DNA of 26,319 bases. It comes from JAWXVD01 sp044425705. Its GTDB lineage: Bacteria > Bacillota > Clostridia > Lachnospirales > Lachnospiraceae. Below, one piece after another: positions 8,326 to 14,417 of this stretch; position 1 is the first letter of the stretch; each line of letters opens with the position of its first letter. The notes beneath the pieces are model-generated. The model was given only the letters and a program-made list of their open reading frames with translations. It was not told the origin of the DNA and did no database searches. The DNA is taken from NCBI GenBank assembly GCA_044425705.1, contig JAWXVD010000039.1, forward strand, positions 1 through 26,319, read 5' to 3'. The position numbers were made by a program, and so were the translations under genes.

Positions 8326-8471
8326 ACATTCTACTATTTCAAGTTTTTTCAATGTTTTTTCCAGAAAATCCCATTCTATTTTCACCATCTCACAATATGT
8401 ATTACATTCCTCTCTTCCCATAATTCGACTTTATTTTTGGTCCCTGCTTGACGGTTACGCCTACCTCATAT

Positions 8472-8531
8472 AAAAAAATTGGACCAAATCAGAGAAACCC
8501 CTTGTCTTTACTGGGTTTTTCGATTTGATCC
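8472..8531 (-). terminator. Rho-independent terminator of element copy D
   Basis: Minus-strand hairpin GGATCAAATC ... GATTTGGTCC with an inner AAACCC/GGGGTTT stem, followed by AATTTTTTTATATG. Placed to end transcription from the AbiE pair before the ATPase/TOPRIM genes. Confidence 0.75.
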
Positions 8532-8579
8532 TATTATAACGGTTTCGTCTATCCTTCTCACTATACCTGTTGCTTTCAT
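8508..8579 (-). pseudogene. SpoVT/AbrB-like N-terminal mini-ORF (copy D)
   Basis: A 23-residue frame starting MKATGIVRRIDETVIIG, differing from the other copies by one residue (S for P). It has the same Shine-Dalgarno and stop position as copies C, E and F. Confidence 0.5.
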
Positions 8580-8774
8580 ATCATTTTCTCCTCTTCCTAT
8601 TGGCCTTTATTATTATGCTATGCATTATTTTTACATATTGCTATAACACTATTTTTTGCCATTTGGAGAAAATTATACCTGTTAGTTTTAAGAATCATAT
8701 TTGCATATATTTATTGAGCAATAAAACAACATTTCTTCAAATATCTTTCGTTAGAACATTCTTATAATTTAGGA

Positions 8775-9719
8775 CTATATTTTACATTTCCATAATGCCA
8801 TTGGATGATGTTCAATATTTTTCAAAATATCTTCATTAGCAAAAAGCAATTCGGGTCTATATTTTTTTCGTTCAAATGCTTCCATATACTCCATTTCTTC
8901 AGGTGTTACTTGCATCAAATTACAAATATATTTCCCTGCACTTACCTTCATTTCCTCTAAATCAAATTTTTCTTTTTTACGAAGTACTGGAAATAAATCA
9001 CGTTTTATTTTTTGAAATGTTAATCTATCAATTGCCGATGTGTCGAACGTCTTATTTACTACAGGTTGTGAAATCGTATTATAATATATTATGCACTTGC
9101 GAAACAATGCTTCTTCCTTGGAGTCAAATAATCCATAATAAACCATATTGTTAAAGTCATATAAATCTCGTGCCGCAGCACGGCTCATTAATGCATTAGT
9201 TTTTGCAGCAAATATTTCCATAGGTGCCAAAGTATTTACCTCAAATTTATCATCAAACACGTCTGTCAATATTTCTGCTCTAATTGGATTTAAAATATGA
9301 CATCTTAATGAATAGTTCAATTCTATCTTAATATTATCCATATTTCCCACTGCGTTTCTATATTGGTAGTGAAATGCTGATAAACTAAAGCTAAATCTAG
9401 ATGCCGTCGATAGTTGATATCCTTCCATTTCCATATATTCTTTAATTATAGTTGCTATTATATCTCTTACTTCTTCCATCTCACATTTAGTACTATTAGG
9501 AATATAATCCATATCAATATCTACTGATAATCTAGGAAGATTAAATATTACCATATTAATTGCGGTTCCACCTTTTAAAACCAAATGCTCTTGTAAAAAT
9601 GGTTCACTATTAAAGTATTTTAATATTTCTTTCAATCGAAGTACTTTCTCAAAAGTATCTCTAACAAAACCATATTCTTGTGCAATTTTACCAAGCTGAA
9701 TTTTATTATATTCTATCAT
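8775..9719 (-). CDS. abiEii: AbiEii-family nucleotidyltransferase toxin
   Basis: Toxin half of a type IV AbiE toxin-antitoxin and abortive-infection pair. Family members are MNT-fold nucleotidyltransferases that arrest growth. Seen: the HLVLKGGTAINMVIF motif (about residues 46-60), the catalytic acidic pair RLSVDIDMDY (about 63-72), a third strand motif IKIELNYS and the helical motif AARDLYDFNNM. The length of 314 aa fits the family. Start ATG at 9719 overlaps the end of the antitoxin gene by 14 bp, so the two are translationally coupled. It looks intact. Repeat copy D follows. Confidence 0.87.
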   Translation of the reverse strand: MIEYNKIQLGKIAQEYGFVRDTFEKVLRLKEILKYFNSEPFLQEHLVLKGGTAINMVIFNLPRLSVDIDMDYIPNSTKCEMEEVRDIIATIIKEYMEMEGYQLSTASRFSFSLSAFHYQYRNAVGNMDNIKIELNYSLRCHILNPIRAEILTDVFDDKFEVNTLAPMEIFAAKTNALMSRAAARDLYDFNNMVYYGLFDSKEEALFRKCIIYYNTISQPVVNKTFDTSAIDRLTFQKIKRDLFPVLRKKEKFDLEEMKVSAGKYICNLMQVTPEEMEYMEAFERKKYRPELLFANEDILKNIEHHPMALWKCKI

Positions 9720-10479
9720 CTTCGATTATCTCTCCATTCTTTTGATACTCCTGAGCATTTATTTCAACTACAATTTTCCATCGTTCATTATATCTACCTT
9801 GATAAATATCTTTAGATAAATAGCGTCTACTTTTTCCAATATGTTCTTGACAACACATGTAAAATTGTTCTGATAATCCAATTGCTCGATTATAAGTTTC
9901 TAACAAATATCCGATTTTCTGATAAAGAAACTGATTTTGATATTCTACTAGATACTGTAAAAGTTTTTGTTCCCTTAATTTTCTTACAGATTGAATAAAA
10001 GAAATCACTTCTTCTATTCCAGTTATTTTATCCATATCTTTTATGCTATCAACAAGCGTCTTCTCCAGGTCTGTCACACGAATACCTCCGCTATACTGCA
10101 CATTTTCCACACCTGTCTGCATTTTTGTAGCAACAAATTTATAAGTATATCCATCAAATTCAAAATCATGAAATCTCGTTTTTGACGATACATAAACATC
10201 ATAATAAACCTGATCCGACAATCCATGATACTCTATTGCTGTATGATGCGAAATATACGCACTATCTGTAATCATACAAGCTATTTGAAAGCGACTTGCT
10301 ACTGGTGCTCCTGTTTCACCACTTATACAAGTATACAAATTATTTCTAATCTTGATAATCATATTTTGCTTCATTAATCTTTTTAATGCTGACCTTGTAC
10401 TTTCTATATTGTTATAATATTGATTCACATATTCTGCTGTAAATACTGGTTTTTGCAATAATTTAAAATATAAATTCAT
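9706..10479 (-). CDS. abiEi: AbiEi-family antitoxin / transcriptional regulator
   Basis: Antitoxin and autorepressor of the AbiE pair. Seen: an N-terminal winged helix (about residues 1-55, including STRSALKRLMKQNMIIKIRNNLY), then the AbiEi core with SAYISHHTAIEYHGL and GGIRVTDLEKTLVDSI. The start is the ATG at 10479, which has a strong GGAGGAAA site just upstream; an in-frame TTG at 10491 overlaps that site and is less likely. The length of 257 aa fits. Several inverted repeats lie in the upstream 130 bp (10513-10604). AbiEi proteins are known to bind inverted repeats in their own promoters, so these are candidate operators. Confidence 0.85.
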   Translation of the reverse strand: MNLYFKLLQKPVFTAEYVNQYYNNIESTRSALKRLMKQNMIIKIRNNLYTCISGETGAPVASRFQIACMITDSAYISHHTAIEYHGLSDQVYYDVYVSSKTRFHDFEFDGYTYKFVATKMQTGVENVQYSGGIRVTDLEKTLVDSIKDMDKITGIEEVISFIQSVRKLREQKLLQYLVEYQNQFLYQKIGYLLETYNRAIGLSEQFYMCCQEHIGKSRRYLSKDIYQGRYNERWKIVVEINAQEYQKNGEIIEDDRI

Positions 10480-10512
10480 ATTTTCCTCCAATCCGAAACA
10501 TCTTTTTGCATA

Positions 10513-10604
10513 AGCATTTTTAAATGCTCTAGGATAAATAGTATTTGTGATGCTTCGTCACAAATACTTGGGTGAAAAAGAAATTATAGAATTTATTTTC
10601 ACCC
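10513..10604. promoter_or_regulatory. Cluster of three inverted repeats upstream of abiEi (candidate operator)
   Basis: IR-a 10513-10528: AGCATTTTTAAATGCT. IR-b 10541-10567: GTATTTGTGA and TCACAAATAC around 7 nt, a perfect 10-bp arm. IR-c 10570-10604: GGGTGAAAA and TTTTCACCC with more pairing inside. All lie between 34 and 125 bp upstream of the abiEi start. Autorepression by AbiEi at inverted repeats is known for the family; the specific sites here are inferred. IR-b or IR-c might instead act as a terminator. No convincing -35/-10 pair was found. Confidence 0.5.
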
Positions 10605-10829
10605 TTCCACCTATTTATTTTATTTTTTTTACAAAAATGTCTTTATATAGCCTGTTTCGTACTTAATATAAACTATATTATAAATTAAACATATAAGATA
10701 TACAACAACTTTTTCACTAATGATTCTTACTTCACCATTTTATAATAACTTATCAACTTAAAATTTTTGTTATTAAGCCGCACTTTTAAGTCAATATAAT
10801 TTATGTGCTTCATGTACTAACACTCTCAA
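10605..10829. other. AT-rich intergenic stretch with no gene seen
   Basis: Between the abiEi operator region and repeat copy E. Very AT-rich, with stops in all frames. I see no gene, RNA or repeat here. Confidence 0.5.
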
Positions 10830-10940
10830 ATTAATTCTTAACTTTTACTTCTCCTCCTTAAGAATATATATCACCTTCCTTTCCACCTACAATTCGACTT
10901 TATTTTTGGTCCCTGCTTGACGGTTACGCCTACCTCACAT

Positions 10941-11000
10941 AAAAAAATTGGACCAAATCAGAGAAACCCCTTGTATTTACTGGGTTTTTCGATTTGGTCC
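10941..11000 (-). terminator. Rho-independent terminator of element copy E
   Basis: Perfect outer arms GGACCAAATC/GATTTGGTCC plus an inner AAACCC/GGGGTTT stem, followed on the minus strand by AATTTTTTTATGTG. The strongest of the five copies. Confidence 0.8.
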
Positions 11001-11048
11001 TATTATAACGGTTTCGTCTATCCTTCTCACAATTCCTGTTGCTTTCAT
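10977..11048 (-). pseudogene. SpoVT/AbrB-like N-terminal mini-ORF (copy E)
   Basis: A 23-residue frame starting MKATGIVRRIDETVIIGPN, identical in protein to copy C although several bases differ. The upstream ribosome site is slightly changed (GGAAAAGAGGAG). Confidence 0.5.
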
Positions 11049-11160
11049 GTCAATTTCTCCTCTTTTCCTATCAGCTTTTATTTTTATGCTATACGCTATT
11101 TTTTACATATTGCTATAACACTATTTTTTGCCATTTGGAGAAAATTATACCTGTTAGTTT

Positions 11161-11199
11161 GGAGAAAACCATTTATCTTGATTCGTTACATATTTTTGC
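11161..11199 (-). pseudogene. Remnant of an AlbA gene 3' end
   Basis: Matches the last codons (KYVTNQDK-stop) and the following bases of the AlbA gene at 4025-4068: shared ATATGTAACGAATCAAGATAA on the minus strand. Here it provides the stop codon of the ACT-domain gene in another frame. It shows that an AlbA gene once preceded copy E and was replaced. Confidence 0.65.
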
Positions 11200-11899
11200 A
11201 TTTTTCATGATAACTACTATACCCTTTCTTCTTAAGGAACTCCTGTGACTTTGCAAAATCGTTTTCCTTGACCAAGATATAATCTGTATTAAATGTAGAT
11301 ATAGCAAATATGCCTATTCCATGCCTTGCCAGCTCTGTGGATATACCTGATAAAATTCCAATCAACGAAAAATCAAGTGTTCCATATATTCTCATGGCTT
11401 TCCATCCATCGTCTCGATCAATCGTATTGTCTGGAACAACATCTGTGGGACATACCAATGAATTTTCAACATCGGTTTTACCAGTAAAGCAAAATTCAGT
11501 ACTCATGTCCACCTGTGAATAATCAATAACCTTGCATACTGATAGTTCTATATCAAGTGGTTCAATCTGTATCTGTGCAAGTGCCAGTGTACGTTCCTCT
11601 TTATGAATCTGACCTTCAATCTTATCGATTCTACCCATTCGACTTCCCATAAATCTTTTATGAATTTCTCCATAGGGAATCCAAATGTTAGCACTCCCTA
11701 TTCTGTCATAAAGTTTATCAAGAACAATCTGAAACTCATGCTCTTTTCTCGGCATTCTACCATTTTCTTTATAAAATAATCTAATTTCCTGTCCAATCCA
11801 AAGAATGATATTCGCTTTCTGTTTCATCTTTAAACTAGAATACTTCTTATCTGTCTGAAGTAGCCTTCCTTCAACGTTCTTATGATTTTTTCGTGACAT
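11186..11899 (-). CDS. ACT-domain protein fused to an uncharacterised N-terminal domain
   Basis: The C-terminal half (about residues 112-232) is an ACT-type domain of the COG3602 kind: SVCKVIDYSQVD, EFCFTGKTDVENSLVCPT, GWKAMRIYGTLDFSLIGIL, FAISTFNTDYILVKE. Such domains usually form free-standing proteins of about 125 residues that bind small ligands such as amino acids. The N-terminal half (about 1-100) has WIGQEIRLFYKENGRMP and SANIWIPYGEIHKRF, a helical domain I have seen only as hypothetical. The two look like normally separate proteins joined in frame. Start ATG has GAGAGG 7 nt upstream. Its last codons and stop lie in the AlbA remnant, so the C-terminus may be altered by a few residues. 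Its relation to the island is unclear. Confidence 0.7.
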   Translation of the reverse strand: MSRKNHKNVEGRLLQTDKKYSSLKMKQKANIILWIGQEIRLFYKENGRMPRKEHEFQIVLDKLYDRIGSANIWIPYGEIHKRFMGSRMGRIDKIEGQIHKEERTLALAQIQIEPLDIELSVCKVIDYSQVDMSTEFCFTGKTDVENSLVCPTDVVPDNTIDRDDGWKAMRIYGTLDFSLIGILSGISTELARHGIGIFAISTFNTDYILVKENDFAKSQEFLKKKGYSSYHEKCKNM

Positions 11900-11933
11900 T
11901 ATAATTCCTCTCAGCTAATTAAAAAGTTCATTT

Positions 11934-12581
11934 TCACTCTTCATCATCTCGATTTTCAGTGTACATTTCATCTAACCAACCTTCATCCAAGGCACTACCT
12001 CTCCCCTTATAAGGAACCGCTCTCGCTCTCCCCATCTTATAAAGTTTGCAATTCTTGGGTCCATAACAAAAACTTTCAAATCTATGTTTCTAAGTCACCC
12101 CAAAGTCATACTCAATGGTAACATTTGCCATTGCAGACCATTTACACTGAAAACATTTATTCTTCCAACATTTATAGTCCAACATTCGAGCTCCTCGCCA
12201 CTCATACGTTGCTAAATCTGATACAGGTGCAATCCATGGCGCTTGATCTGTAAGAATCACTTCCTCTACTTTTTCCTTCTTTAGACCGCCTACGCGGTAA
12301 TAATCCGCATACTCTATCTCTGGATATTTTTTTGTCCATGCAGTCCCACTTATTGCATCTCCGATATGAAACTCATATTTGTTTTGTTGTTTTTCCGAAA
12401 TGGCTACCGCAAATTGTTTTTCTTCATCTTCAACACTTCCTCTAATAAAGAGATTATATCCAGTTAGCGAATGGGTGCGGTTATGTACAAGATATCTCCA
12501 TACATTTGAACGTGGTTGAATAGAAATAATATCGCCCCAAAAGGATAATTTGTTTTGTTTTTCTCCATAAATTTTTTGCAC
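11934..12581 (-). pseudogene. Conserved Cys-rich hypothetical protein, interrupted by one in-frame TAG
   Basis: GTG start (12581) with AGGTGG 8 nt upstream. The first frame runs 163 codons to a TAG at 12090-12092. The same frame continues without a break for 51 more codons to a TGA at 11934, encoding KHRFESFCYGPKNCKLYKMG and an acidic tail. Both halves read as one protein with paired cysteines CWKNKCFQCKW before the stop and CYGPKNC after it, which could bind a metal. I know similar proteins only as hypothetical. It lies 34 bp upstream of the ACT gene, so the two may have formed an operon. The full product would need readthrough. Confidence 0.65.
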
Positions 12582-12710
12582 TATAATTCCACCTACAATT
12601 CCATATATTTTATGAAGCTATTACTATTTTTTTACGAATCAACTATTAATATCTTCAGCAAATTCTCAACTTATACTTTAAACATCTTTCTTCTTTCGCT
12701 CTTTATTCTT

Positions 12711-12794
12711 TCACAATCCACTGCCCTTTTTTGTAGAACCAATATGTTCCACTATTCCATTCTTTCTCATCTTGTTAATATGATACCTAACACC
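12711..12794 (-). pseudogene. Winged-helix tail remnant
   Basis: A frame reading GVRYHINKMRKNGIVEHIGS, then TKKGSGL and a TGA, looks like the last part of a winged helix as found at the C-terminus of HATPase_c_4 or Fic-type regulators. It is joined out of frame to the AlbA fragment upstream. Confidence 0.5.
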
Positions 12795-13066
12795 ACTTTC
12801 TCTATCGGTATTACTATTTCAAATATATTATCTTCAATAAAAGTCGGTGTTTCACCCGAATATAACTTCGTATATTTATTCGTATTTCTCATACCTGATC
12901 CTAATTCATCAACAAATCCAATTTCTCGAAATACTTTAGAAATTGGTGGATTTTTAGGAAATGGTTCAAATTTATTTAATTGTAATTCTCCATGTCCATG
13001 AGGCAAATTGCTATTTTTTGTAAAAATCTTTTCTTTTTCAATCACAAACTGAGTCGCATATGCATT
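12795..13066 (-). pseudogene. AlbA-family HATPase_c_4 fragment
   Basis: About 90 codons nearly identical to the middle of the AlbA gene at 4039-5505: NAYATQFVIEKEKIFTKNSN, GELQLNKFEPFPKNPPIS, VDELGSGMRNTNKYT, IFEIVIPIEKV. It is cut at both ends: the 5' side runs into sequence following the small gene at 13087, the 3' side into the winged-helix remnant. No start with a ribosome site. Recombination debris. Confidence 0.8.
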
Positions 13067-13086
13067 ACTTGTTACCGGCGCTTGTT

Positions 13087-13317
13087 TTATAATTCTCTCT
13101 GTAAAAATTGTCCCATTTCTAGCTCTTCTCGAAATAATTCGTAAACATAGGAAGAACTTTCTACATACAACCCCGTTTCTCTGTCTTGTAGTTTAAGAAA
13201 AGTTTCTGAAGTATATAACATCCTCATTGCGGTATCAAATTCCACTTTTCTATTTTCTGTAATAAAAACAATGATATCTTGAATAATAAACTCAATTAAT
13301 TGATCTCTTTTATCCAT
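13087..13317 (-). CDS. Small acidic protein, partner of the DUF3990 toxin-type gene
   Basis: 76 residues, helical, with a hydrophobic N-terminal half (IEFIIQDIIVFITENRK) and an acidic C-terminus (FREELEMGQF). The size and position directly after a DUF3990 gene match small proteins usually found beside that family (DUF3791-like or an immunity partner). ATG 13317 overlaps the DUF3990 stop by 8 bp, so it is coupled to it. I do not assign a firm family. Confidence 0.6.
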   Translation of the reverse strand: MDKRDQLIEFIIQDIIVFITENRKVEFDTAMRMLYTSETFLKLQDRETGLYVESSSYVYELFREELEMGQFLQREL

Positions 13318-13822
13318 TAAATTCTCTCACTTTCTTCAAATACTTCAGTGCCTCTAGACTATGAAATGAATATTGATTTGAAACTGACTTAAAAGTTAAA
13401 CCTTGTAATAACATATCGAAATCAATCCATTCATTCTGATATTGACGAAATAACATTGCCATATCATCATCTGCAATAGGCCCTATGACAATATCATATT
13501 TATTATCCAAATTATTTTCTTTACTCTTTATCTCTTTGTATTCACGATTTCTATTATTCATCACAAATAATGCCCACTCTGGAGATGTATTTTTTCCGAA
13601 ATCACGTATATTTAATACTGTATTTTCCTCTAATACTTCTGAAATTTCATAAATATTAACAATAGGTAGTCCTCCATAAATTTTTGCAACCCTATGGGCC
13701 ATTTTTATCGCTTGGTCTTTCATTTCTGTTAAATAAAATCATCTTCCAAAATCTTTATATGGTCTACATTTTTCTAAATCTATTGTTTTTATCGATAAAT
13801 TTGAACCATGATATAAATACAT
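13310..13822 (-). pseudogene. DUF3990 (ADP-ribosyltransferase-like) protein, interrupted by one in-frame TGA
   Basis: The start ATG (13822) overlaps the stop of the DUF3791 gene (TAATG). The frame reads MYLYHGSNLSIKTIDLEKCR, PYKDFGR, a TGA (13739-13741, codon 28), then FYLTEMKDQAIKMAHRVAKI and on to KYDIVIGPIADDDMAMLFRQ and a YSFHSLEALKYLKK end. The family motif there is DFGxGFYLT, so the stop is most simply a GGA to TGA change of the conserved glycine. DUF3990 proteins share features of the ADP-ribosyltransferase fold and pair with DUF3791, so this is probably a toxin that has been disabled. The 137-residue piece from ATG 13723 lacks the YHGS motif and would not be active. Confidence 0.75.
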
Positions 13823-14046
13823 TACAAAATCCCCCCATTATTTTTACAGATTTTAAAGAGGTCTTCTATCACTTCATCAAAGGATAGTGTATGTTCAATT
13901 TCATAATTTTCCTTTAAAAATTCAATTGCTTGATATTTATCCAAAAATTGAAATGCTTGATTTTGTTTCAATCCATATCTAGATGCAAATTCACTAACAC
14001 AGCTAACTGCATAATGAATAATTTTTTTTCTTCTTTTAACATTCAT
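13822..14046 (-). CDS. DUF3791-family small protein, likely antitoxin-type partner
   Basis: 74 residues: HYAVSCVSEFASRYGLKQNQ, AFQFLDKYQAIEFLKENYEI, then EHTLSFDEVIEDLFKICKNN, a helical pattern typical of DUF3791. I start at ATG 14046, which has AGGAAGG 6 nt upstream; ATG 14052 abuts that site. The stop overlaps the DUF3990 start (TAATG). Promoter P2 lies 38-75 bp upstream with a palindrome over its -10 box, consistent with an autoregulated toxin-antitoxin module. It looks intact while the neighbour carries a stop. Confidence 0.75.
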   Translation of the reverse strand: MNVKRRKKIIHYAVSCVSEFASRYGLKQNQAFQFLDKYQAIEFLKENYEIEHTLSFDEVIEDLFKICKNNGGIL

Positions 14047-14083
14047 ACACATCCTTCCTATATTTTTTTATATAAACCACACT

Positions 14084-14121
14084 ACATAGCAATATTATAC
14101 TATGTTATATTCTATTTTCAA
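14084..14121 (-). promoter_or_regulatory. Repeated promoter P2 with palindromic operator, drives the DUF3791-DUF3990 module
   Basis: Minus strand: -35 TTGAAA (14116-14121), 16-bp spacer, -10 TATAAT (14094-14099). The inverted repeat ACATAGC/ACTATGT (one mismatch) surrounds the -10 box. The DUF3791 ATG is 48 bp downstream of the -10 box. Same block as P1 and P3. Confidence 0.75.
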
Positions 14122-14271
14122 ACTCATTTTCACAAATAAAATTTTTAAAATAACCACTTCAACTATACTCTTAATTTCTACTTCACCATCTCACCATATG
14201 TATCACATTCCCTTCTACCATAATTCGACTTTATTTTTGGTCCCTGCTTGACGGTTACGTTGCACTCATAT

Positions 14272-14331
14272 AAAAAAATTGGACTAAATCAGCGAAACCC
14301 CTTGTATTTAATGGGTTTTTCGATTTGGTCC
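14272..14331 (-). terminator. Rho-independent terminator of element copy F
   Basis: Minus-strand hairpin GGACCAAATC ... GATTTAGTCC (one mismatch) with an inner AAACCC/GGGGTTT stem, followed by AATTTTTTTATATG. Confidence 0.75.
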
Positions 14332-14379
14332 TATTATAACAGTTTCGTCTATCCTTCTCACAATTCCTGTTGCTTTCAT
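14308..14379 (-). pseudogene. SpoVT/AbrB-like N-terminal mini-ORF (copy F)
   Basis: A 23-residue frame starting MKATGIVRRIDETVIIGPN with the last residue changed to H. The stop is at the same place as in the other copies. The Shine-Dalgarno GGAAGAGGAG is retained. Confidence 0.5.
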
Positions 14380-14417
14380 ATCATTTTCTCCTCTTCCTGT
14401 TGGCTTTTATTTTTATA

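Larger units (their letters stand above)
8380..8689 (-). repeat. Dispersed AbrB-leader element, copy D (complete)
   Basis: About 310 bp, 85 bp downstream of the AbiEii stop. All parts are present: AACTAACAGGTATAATTTTC boundary, ribosome site, mini-ORF (8508-8579), hairpin with T-tract, and the MGREECNTYCEMVK tail. In this copy the tail frame runs on into unique sequence up to the MITE. Confidence 0.9.
10830..11160 (-). repeat. Dispersed AbrB-leader element, copy E (complete)
   Basis: About 330 bp, starting 25 bp downstream of the ACT-domain gene. All parts are present, but the tail is more diverged: the MGREEC frame is lost. The sequence between it and the ACT gene is the 3' end of an AlbA gene, identical in order to the junction before copy C. 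Confidence 0.9.

Noticed and set aside
8233..8421. Minus-strand ORF of 62 codons starting MGREECNTYCEMVK.
   Set aside because: It is the tail of dispersed element D read on into the MITE. In other copies the same frame stops after about 14 codons or is lost, so it is not a stable gene.
6646..13741. Alternative genetic code or selenocysteine to explain in-frame stops.
   Set aside because: All three stop codons are involved. TAA, TAG and TGA each end other genes in the window at expected lengths, and no SECIS-like hairpin follows the TGA that I can see.
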